Positions 58,148 to 64,000 of a DNA stretch of 64,000 nucleotides are shown here, in pieces. Origin of the DNA: Leclercia sp. S52 (GTDB lineage Bacteria > Pseudomonadota > Gammaproteobacteria > Enterobacterales > Enterobacteriaceae); contig NZ_CP152474.1 of NCBI RefSeq assembly GCF_039727615.1, positions 1,116,001 to 1,180,000 on the forward strand, in the 5' to 3' direction. The stretch's first letter is position 1. Each line of letters begins with the position of its first letter. Made by a program: the position numbers and the translations under genes. Below the pieces are notes generated by a model. That model did not search any database and was not told where the DNA came from. It was given only the letters and a program-made list of their open reading frames with translations.

Positions 58148-58957
58148 ATGAAACCTGTTTTTCTGATTAACGAAACCGTCCTCTTTGAGCCGGATGCCCG
58201 CCGCCTGTGCTCGCTTGCTGACTACCCATCACGCGCGGTCATCCTGCACGGGCCAGTGAGTGAGTGCCTGCTTCAACTCCTTGAACAGAATGAGCAGGTG
58301 CTGACCCAGCGCTACCTGTTTGCCGCGGTATGGGAGAAACAGGGCGCCGTCGTGACCACCAACGCGCTCTACCAGACCATCGCCTCGATCAGAAAAGCAC
58401 TGAAATCTGCCGGGCTGGAAGAGAACGTCATCATCACTATCCCAAAAGCGGGGTTTAAATCTGTCGCTCAGCTGCGGGTGGGTACCCTGGCGGAGTTTGT
58501 TGAGCAGAATAAAACAGTTTCAGCGCCTGTTTTGGCCGATGTATCCTCCGAAATAGCCCAACCTGAAACTCCGCCCCCAGTGACGCAGCGCGCACCTCGT
58601 TTCTGGCGATCCTCCATGCTTTACTGGCTGGCAGCGGCGCTTTTTTTACTCTCCTGCGGCGTACTTTATTCTCAGTTGACACCTGCGGAACCGGTCTTTA
58701 TGGGTTATCACCCCATTGGTACGATTGATGGCTGTGAGGTCTATTCCTCATGGCGCGAAACAGAGAAAAGCCAAAGAATGTGGGCCTCGTTGTCACAGCG
58801 TTTTCCGCTGAGTTGTAAAACCGGGAAAATAGCCTACATGACCCTGAACCGGGCGCAGTTAGGCATATCGGTGATAATTTGCGACCGCGCGCCGGATAAT
58901 CGTGAGGCGCGCTGTGAGTCTATTTTTTACAGGCAGCCATATTATGACAATGAATAA
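58148..58957 (+). CDS. CadC/ToxR-like membrane transcription regulator (YqeI-like)
   Basis: 269 residues, the same as E. coli YqeI. An N-terminal winged-helix domain (about 1-105: LLQLLEQNEQVLTQRYLFAA, TTNALYQTIASIRKALKSAG, IITIPKAGFKSV), a Pro-rich linker near 140, one membrane helix (SMLYWLAAALFLLSCGVLYS, about 158-177) and a periplasmic tail of about 90 residues with four Cys (DGCEVYSS, PLSCKTGK, VIICDRAP, ARCESIF). This is ToxR architecture: DNA binding in the cytoplasm, sensing in the periplasm. The next gene overlaps its end. Confidence 0.85.
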   Translation: MKPVFLINETVLFEPDARRLCSLADYPSRAVILHGPVSECLLQLLEQNEQVLTQRYLFAAVWEKQGAVVTTNALYQTIASIRKALKSAGLEENVIITIPKAGFKSVAQLRVGTLAEFVEQNKTVSAPVLADVSSEIAQPETPPPVTQRAPRFWRSSMLYWLAAALFLLSCGVLYSQLTPAEPVFMGYHPIGTIDGCEVYSSWRETEKSQRMWASLSQRFPLSCKTGKIAYMTLNRAQLGISVIICDRAPDNREARCESIFYRQPYYDNE

Positions 58958-59408
58958 GCAGGCGTTGCGCTGGGGGATTATTTTTCTGGGGGCAGTCTCC
59001 CCGCTGCTTGTTGCCGGGTATCTGCATTATCAGCGCAATAATTTTAGCTGCGAAACTCACACCACTATTGTGGAACAGCGTGCGGTAATCGACATAATAA
59101 TGAGTTTTACCTTTAAGGATGGCGTCGGAAGCTATGACGCTTCCGGGGAGTATATCGAAGAGAATAAACCGCCGGTGGCGATCAGTAATAAGGTGGGATT
59201 TACCTACTGGCGTGAAGAGGGCGAAGTGATTCTGGTCTCTAATCAAACCAATGTCCTGCCGAAGAAACATTTACACTATCTCGCCTATGTCCCGGATTTC
59301 TTTCAGCACCGGGAGCGGGGAATAAGATTAAATATTCTTCCTGCCAATGCTGACAGCTATTATTTTACCTACAGCAATGCGCCGGTAATGTACTGTACGA
59401 AAGGGTAA
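58944..59408 (+). CDS. Small membrane-anchored periplasmic partner (YqeJ-like)
   Basis: 154 residues from the ATG at 58944 (MTMNKQALRWGIIFLGAVSP); an ATG two codons later is an alternative. One N-terminal helix, then a periplasmic domain with two Cys (NNFSCETHTT, VMYCTKG at the end). It overlaps the upstream regulator by 14 bases, so the two are translated together. By order and shape it is the ToxS-like or YqeJ-like companion of the regulator, perhaps stabilising its periplasmic domain (inference). Confidence 0.78.
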   Translation: MTMNKQALRWGIIFLGAVSPLLVAGYLHYQRNNFSCETHTTIVEQRAVIDIIMSFTFKDGVGSYDASGEYIEENKPPVAISNKVGFTYWREEGEVILVSNQTNVLPKKHLHYLAYVPDFFQHRERGIRLNILPANADSYYFTYSNAPVMYCTKG

Positions 59409-59470
59409 TCCCGCGCCACCCTGGGGGTTGTTTTGACACCCCTTTTTGACTTTGTTGCCTCTGTTTACAC

Positions 59471-59502
59471 TTGATTACAGATAGATAATGAGTATAGTTC
59501 TC
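59471..59502 (+). promoter_or_regulatory. Promoter with Fur box for the propeller/TonB/PhoX operon
   Basis: TTGATT (59471-59476), a 16-bp spacer and TATAGT (59493-59498) form a good promoter; transcription should start near 59505. Overlapping it is GATAATGAGTATAGTTCTC (59484-59502), matching 14 of 19 positions of the Fur consensus. Repression by iron-loaded Fur is expected, which suits the TonB receptor downstream. Confidence 0.8.
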
Positions 59503-59529
59503 ATTCTCTTTAGTGTTTGCGGGCGCGTA

Positions 59530-59661
59530 GGGACTTTCCCGCATCAACAGTGAGTGCAGATCTCACACGGAACACTGAGTGTTAACGGTGGACGCTGCAC
59601 TGGCCTGATGGCCCGAAATCACAATCCTAATCGCAAAACATAAGCGACACAGGCGTCCACC
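59530..59661 (+). promoter_or_regulatory. Structured 5' leader: three hairpins and a three-way junction
   Basis: Between the predicted start (about 59505) and the ATG at 59696 are GGGA-CTT-TCCC (59530-59540), GTGAG-N7-CTCAC (59550-59566), AACAC-TGA-GTGTT (59571-59583), and a 9-bp perfect stem GGTGGACGC (59587-59595) with GCGTCCACC (59653-59661). The last encloses two hairpins, GGCC-TGAT-GGCC and TCGC-N9-GCGA. The arrangement ends 21 bases before the ribosome site. It is not the cobalamin riboswitch by sequence. A cis-acting RNA is my inference. Confidence 0.55.
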
Positions 59662-59695
59662 TCAAATTCGATTTGCACGGTAAAGGATGTTCCTG

Positions 59696-60778
59696 ATGTC
59701 AAAAAAATTGTCCGCCCTGGCGCTGATGGTGGCTGTCTCACTCAGCGGCTGCGCCGCTCAAAACACCGCGACAACCGCGCCCGCTGCTGATGCCCCGAAA
59801 CCTGCTGCCCCGGCGCAGACTAACGTCGTCAAACGCGATCTCGCTGACGGCCTGTACGAAATGGTCCTCAACCCCAAAGGCGATGCGCTGTACGTTGCCA
59901 GCTCGGAAGGCTTCAAGGATGTGCAGGGTGGGGTGGTGTACAAGCTCGATCCGACGACCCTGAAAACCCTCGGCCGTAGCCATACCGACCTGAAAAACTT
60001 CGCCCTCGCACTCTCTGAGGACGGTCAGACCCTCTATGCCACCAACTCGCTGGACGGCGGGATCAGCGCCATCAGCACCGCCGACGGCAAGGTTAAAAAA
60101 CGCCTGCTGTTTACCGAGCGCAACAAAGAGGGCTACCCGTACGGCGCGCGTCAGGTGCTGCTTCATAACGACGTGCTGTACATTGGCGGCGTGGCCGATC
60201 CAGCGGTGATCTGGGTGGTGGATGCCAGGACGCTGAAGCTGAAAAAAACGATCCAGAACGCGGGGCAGTGGGTCACCGGCCTGATGTGGTCTGAGCAAAC
60301 CCAGCGCATTTACGTGGCCAATGGCGGCGGGGAGATCCTGGTGCTGGATCCTAAGAGCAACCGCATCGAGAAACGCTGGAAGCCGCTCGGCGACAAACCG
60401 GCGCTGCTGCTTAATCTGGCGGAAGATACCGCGACCGGCCGCCTGTTTGTCACCGACAACTCTAAAGCCAAAACCACGCTGGTGCTGGATATCCATACCG
60501 GTGAAGTGATCAAACAGCTCGACGTGGGCGACTCGCTGGCGGTGAAGTTCAACCCTGAACGCAACGAGCTCTACATCACCCAGCGCGAGAGCGGCAAGCT
60601 GCTGAGCCTGGATGCCACCACCTATGCCGTGAAGCAGAGCTGGGATCTGCCGCCGAACCCGAACAGCCTGCTGCTGTCGGCGGACGGCCAGACGCTGTAC
60701 GTCACCGTGAAGCAGGCCTTTAACAAAGACCACTCCACCAACGGGCCGGACAGCGTTGTGCGTATCGCCCTGAAATAA
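59696..60778 (+). CDS. YncE-like beta-propeller lipoprotein
   Basis: 360 residues from the ATG at 59696, chosen because AAGGA lies 8 bases before it; an ATG at 59687 sits on that site. The signal with lipobox LSGC (Cys19: MSKKLSALALMVAVSLSGC) implies a lipoprotein. After an Ala/Pro linker come about seven YVTN/NHL-type propeller blades (GDALYVASSEGF, GQTLYATNSLDGGISAIS, GRLFVTDNSKAKTTLVLDI, NELYITQRESGKLLSLD). E. coli YncE is a similar periplasmic propeller next to a TonB receptor (YncD). First gene of the Fur-preceded operon. Confidence 0.87.
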   Translation: MSKKLSALALMVAVSLSGCAAQNTATTAPAADAPKPAAPAQTNVVKRDLADGLYEMVLNPKGDALYVASSEGFKDVQGGVVYKLDPTTLKTLGRSHTDLKNFALALSEDGQTLYATNSLDGGISAISTADGKVKKRLLFTERNKEGYPYGARQVLLHNDVLYIGGVADPAVIWVVDARTLKLKKTIQNAGQWVTGLMWSEQTQRIYVANGGGEILVLDPKSNRIEKRWKPLGDKPALLLNLAEDTATGRLFVTDNSKAKTTLVLDIHTGEVIKQLDVGDSLAVKFNPERNELYITQRESGKLLSLDATTYAVKQSWDLPPNPNSLLLSADGQTLYVTVKQAFNKDHSTNGPDSVVRIALK

Positions 60779-60842
60779 TCTTTCTCATAACAATTAAGGC
60801 CCGGCAACGGGTCATTTTGCGCGAACTTTGAACGAGCTAATC

Positions 60843-63029
60843 ATGAACCACACCAGAAAAATGAACAAAACGCTGCTGGCCCTCGCCATTGGTGCGATCG
60901 CCCATTCCGCCATGGCGGCGGACGATAAAAAGGAAGAGACCATCGTGGTCCAGTCTGCTGCCAGCGACTTTAAACCCGGCGGCGACCAGCTGGTGCCAGC
61001 CTTCCTTGACGGGCAGGTGGCAAACGGCGGACGCATGGGGATGCTCGGTCAGCAAAATGCCATGGACGTGCCGTTTAACATCATCAGCTACACCTCTAAG
61101 CTGGTGGAAGATCAGCAGGCGCACACCATTGCCGACGTGGTGGCTAACGATGCGGGCGTCCAGTCCGTGCAGGGTTACGGCAACAGCGCGGAGAGCTACC
61201 GCATTCGCGGCCTGAAGTTCGACGGGGATGACATGACCTTCGGCGGCCTCTCCGGCGTGCTGCCGCGTCAGGTGGTCGATGCGCAGATGGTCGACCGCAT
61301 TGAGATTTTCAAAGGCGCTAACTCCCTGATGAACGGCGCGGCCAGCTCTGGCGTCGGCGGGATGATCAACCTTGAGCCAAAACATGCGGGCGCAACGCCG
61401 CAGGCGAAAGTGGGCGTGGACTACACCTCGGATTCGCAGATTGGCACCACCCTCGATGCCGGGCGTCGCTTCGGCGACAGCGACCAGTTTGGCGCCCGCG
61501 TTAACGTGGTGCACCGTGAAGGCGAAGCGCCGGTGGCGAACGACCGCCGCCGCACCACGCTGCTCTCCACCGGTCTCGACTATGCGGGCGACAACTTCCG
61601 CAGCTCCGTGGACCTGGGCTATCAGAAGAAAACCTTCCACGGCTCGGAGACCGGGGTCAACGTGGCTGGCGTGAACTTCGTGCCAGAACCGCCGAAGAAC
61701 GATCGCAACTACTCCCAGAAATGGGCCTACAGCAATATCGAAAACGAATTCGGCATGTGGCGCAGCGAGTACGACATTACCGACAGCTGGACCGCCTATA
61801 CCGGTCTCGGTGCCCAGCACGCCCATGAAGAGGGGCTCTACAGCGGCGCGAAGCTGGTCGATAAGAGCGGCAAAGCCACCGCGTCCCGCCTGGATACCAA
61901 CCGCATCAGCGATTCTGTCAGCGGCATGGCGGGTATTCGCGGCAACTTTGCCACCGGTTTTGTGACCCACAAGGTCAACGTCGGCTACTCGGCGATGACC
62001 AAAAACGAGAAAATTGCGTGGAAAATGTCGGCGGCGAAGGATAACCCGGTGACCAACATCTACCACAACACCGGCGTGGATGCGCCGCCGAGCACCAACT
62101 CCAATGGCGCAGGCGGCAACTACAGCGATCCGCTGACCAGCGGCCGTACCCGCACCCAGGGCTGGCTGCTGAGCGACACCCTCGGCGTGCTGGATGACAA
62201 ACTGCTGTTCACCGTCGGGGCCCGTCATCAGAAGGTGGTGATCCGCGGCTATAACAAAGTGACCGGGATGGAAAACGCCGGCGACAGCTTCGACGGCGAC
62301 CGCTGGATGCCGACCTATGGCGTGGTCTACAAGCCGTGGAACGAGATCTCACTGTATGCCAACCACACCGAGGCGCTGCAGCCGGGTAAAACCGCGCCTA
62401 ACACCGCCACCAACTATGGGCAGAGCACCGGCATCGTCCACTCTAAGCAGAACGAAGTGGGCGTGAAGGCCGATTTCGGTCGCGTCGGCGGCTCGCTGGC
62501 GCTGTTTGAGATCAAAATGCCGTCCGCCATTCTCGACAGCCAGACCAAATATTACGGTCTGGATGCCGAACAGCGTAACCGCGGCGTTGAGCTGAACGTC
62601 TTTGGCGAGCCGATGCTGGGCCTGCGTCTGAACGCCAGCGCCACCTGGCTGCAGGCGGAGCTGACCAAAACCAACAACGGAGTGAACCAGGGCAACGACG
62701 CCATTGGCGTTCCGTCGTTCTACGGCGTGCTGGGCGCGGAGTATGACATCAAGCCCGTCGACGGCCTGACCGCCACCGCCCGCGTGAACCACTCCGGTTC
62801 TCAGTATGCGGATCTGGCCAACAGCAAAAAGCTGGACAGCTACACCACCCTGGATCTGGGCATGCGTTACCGCTTCGCGGTCAACAATGACCAGAATCAG
62901 ATGACCGTTCGCGCCGGAATTGAAAACGTCACCGACGAGAACTACTGGTCAAGCGTGGACGACGGCGGCACCTACCTGTTCCAGGGTGAGCCGCGCACCT
63001 TTAAGGTCTCCGTCGGCTACGAGTTCTGA
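60843..63029 (+). CDS. TonB-dependent siderophore receptor
   Basis: Outer-membrane ferric-siderophore transporter, 728 residues from the ATG at 60843; the TTG at 60828 is disfavoured. The signal peptide ends HSAMA. The plug domain has a TonB-box-like EETIVVQSA, then IADVVANDAGVQSVQGYGNS, YRIRGLKFDGDDMTFGGLSG, and RIEIFKGANSLMNGAASSGV. The 22-strand barrel ends FKVSVGYEF with the terminal Phe. It resembles ferrichrome/FcuA-type receptors, but the ligand cannot be told. 64 bases after the propeller gene with no terminator, so probably one operon. Confidence 0.93.
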   Translation: MNHTRKMNKTLLALAIGAIAHSAMAADDKKEETIVVQSAASDFKPGGDQLVPAFLDGQVANGGRMGMLGQQNAMDVPFNIISYTSKLVEDQQAHTIADVVANDAGVQSVQGYGNSAESYRIRGLKFDGDDMTFGGLSGVLPRQVVDAQMVDRIEIFKGANSLMNGAASSGVGGMINLEPKHAGATPQAKVGVDYTSDSQIGTTLDAGRRFGDSDQFGARVNVVHREGEAPVANDRRRTTLLSTGLDYAGDNFRSSVDLGYQKKTFHGSETGVNVAGVNFVPEPPKNDRNYSQKWAYSNIENEFGMWRSEYDITDSWTAYTGLGAQHAHEEGLYSGAKLVDKSGKATASRLDTNRISDSVSGMAGIRGNFATGFVTHKVNVGYSAMTKNEKIAWKMSAAKDNPVTNIYHNTGVDAPPSTNSNGAGGNYSDPLTSGRTRTQGWLLSDTLGVLDDKLLFTVGARHQKVVIRGYNKVTGMENAGDSFDGDRWMPTYGVVYKPWNEISLYANHTEALQPGKTAPNTATNYGQSTGIVHSKQNEVGVKADFGRVGGSLALFEIKMPSAILDSQTKYYGLDAEQRNRGVELNVFGEPMLGLRLNASATWLQAELTKTNNGVNQGNDAIGVPSFYGVLGAEYDIKPVDGLTATARVNHSGSQYADLANSKKLDSYTTLDLGMRYRFAVNNDQNQMTVRAGIENVTDENYWSSVDDGGTYLFQGEPRTFKVSVGYEF

Positions 63030-63148
63030 GTTCGACCCTCGTTATCGGGGCAGGGATGCCCCACCTTCCGACTGTTATAAAAATGTAATCAATTGTTCTT
63101 ATAGTGTTCCCACTTTGTCATTTCTTAGCCTAAAGAAAGGAAGCCATC

Positions 63149-64000
63149 GTGGGTAAACCTCTTAAGTCCGTATTCAAAAAAGAACATCGCGACGATGTCA
63201 GCAATCCCAGCGCTAACCCGGTATTTTCCAGCGTGGCGGAGATGTTCCTCTCCCGCCGCCGTTTCCTGCAGATGGGTGCCGTTGCCGGTGCCGCCGCCTC
63301 TTTCCCTTTTTTACTCAAACCTGAAAACGCCCTGGCCGCGGTTTCCCAGCCGTCAGCCCTGAGCAAAGCGGTCGCGCTCGGCTTTACCAGCATTCCGGTC
63401 TCAACGGAGGATACGGTCAGGGTGCCCGAGGGCTACATCGCGCGGCCTTTCTACCGCTGGGGTGACGCCACCGGCATCAAGGGGAATATGCCGGCATTCA
63501 AATATGACGCCAGCAACACGGCAGACGAGCAGGCGGCGCAGGCGGGCATGCACCATGACGGCATGGCGTGGTTTAGCCTGCCGCAAGGGGAGAATAATCC
63601 CGGCCACGGTCTGCTGGCGATGAACCACGAATATATCGACAACGGCATGCTCTTTAGCGACGGCACCGCCAGCTGGAGCCTGGACAAGGCGCGTAAAGGC
63701 CAGAACGCCATGGGCGTGTCGATTATCGAAGTGAAAAAGAACGGCAGCGACTGGGAAGTGGTGCGCCCCTCCGGCTTTGCCCGCCGCATCACGGTGAACA
63801 CCCCGATGCAACTCACCGGCCCGTCGCGTCAGCAGACGTTAATGAAAACCGCCGCCGATCCTCAGGGCGAGCGGGTGCTCGGCACCATGCAAAACTGCGC
63901 CAACGGTTATACCCCCCTGGGGAACCTACCTCACCTGCGAAGAGAACTGGTCGGATATTTTCGTCAAGAAAGGCGAGCGTAACGCGCTGGAAAAGCGCTA
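63149..64000 (+). CDS. PhoX/DUF839-like Tat-exported protein, partial, +1 shift in a C6 tract
   Basis: GTG start at 63149 behind AAAGGAAG. The Tat signal SRRRFLQMGAVAGAAASFPF (about 35-54) ends near ENALA. The PhoX-type N-terminal part follows (GYIARPFYRWGDATGIKGNM, GLLAMNHEYIDNGMLFSDG, GMHHDGMAWFSL). C6 at 63912-63917 breaks the frame; with five Cs it reads GYTPWGTYLTCEENWSDIFV, a PhoX signature with metal-site Glu residues, and is open to the window end. Family members are Ca/Fe-dependent phosphatases. It lies 119 bases after the receptor, so co-transcription is likely but unproven. Confidence 0.88.

Noticed and set aside
59608..59642. 11-codon leader peptide in the operon leader
   Set aside because: The ATG has no ribosome site, and the codons show no regulatory run of one amino acid.
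59587..59661. Cobalamin or other known riboswitch
   Set aside because: The conserved boxes of the btuB-type element are absent; only the fold, not the sequence, is riboswitch-like.
14261..63917. Phase-variable contingency tracts
   Set aside because: The tracts are only 5-8 bases, lie in housekeeping as well as accessory genes, and all are off by +1, which fits base-calling error better than selected switching.

Overview
This window is chromosomal DNA of an enterobacterium close to Enterobacter, Lelliottia or Klebsiella. The proteins and much of the gene order match the Escherichia coli K-12 run htpG-adk-hemH-gsk ... folD-argU, coding GC is high, and BIME/REP-like palindromes lie between genes. 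The genus is my inference and was not tested by alignment. K-12 genes missing from their usual slots include aes (hemH/gsk), ybaST (copA/cueR), fetAB (qmcA/cnoX) and rhsD (ybbP/selU).

Layout. 1-14.2 kb is backbone: htpG 3' end, adk, hemH, gsk, ybaL, fsr, ushA, ybaK, the sRNA ChiX, ybaP, copA and cueR with its operator. 14.2-17.1 kb holds two exported proteins of unknown role (a DUF3142-like protein and a large helical-repeat protein). 17.1-27.5 kb has ybbJ-qmcA, an unrecognised 284-residue protein, a YadA-anchored trimeric adhesin with two repeat arrays, cnoX, ybbO-tesA and the divergent ybbAP transporter. 27.7-40.1 kb has an orphan porin, selU, purEK with a PurR box, two small exported proteins, lpxH, ppiB, cysS, ybcI, a LacI-type regulator plus PTS permease, ybcJ, folD and tRNA-Arg(UCU). 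40.2-53.2 kb is the complete periplasmic nitrate reductase and cytochrome c maturation locus napFDAGHBC-ccmABCDEFGH, then narP on the opposite strand; in K-12 this cluster lies far from argU. 53.4-59.4 kb is accessory: a phage-virion-like protein, an EAL phosphodiesterase, a chemoreceptor, a winged-helix regulator and a YqeI/YqeJ-like (ToxR/ToxS-like) pair. 59.5-64 kb is a Fur-box-preceded operon: a lipoprotein beta-propeller, a TonB-dependent siderophore receptor and a Tat-exported PhoX-like protein cut by the window end.

How genes cooperate. NapC/NapGH feed electrons to NapB-NapA, CcmA-H attaches heme to NapB and NapC, and a NarP site plus an FNR-like site sit before napF. CueR drives copA. 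TesA, YbbA and YbbP form a conserved divergent unit. The last operon looks like an iron-acquisition system; its leader can fold into several hairpins and a three-way junction.

Caution. Nine genes (a DUF3142-like gene, the helical-repeat gene, ybbA, napF, napG, napB, ccmF, the EAL gene, the PhoX-like gene) are each broken by one extra base in a homopolymer, and dropping that base restores full-length homology each time. This looks like systematic sequencing overcalling rather than true pseudogenes, so I list them as CDS with the lesion noted.
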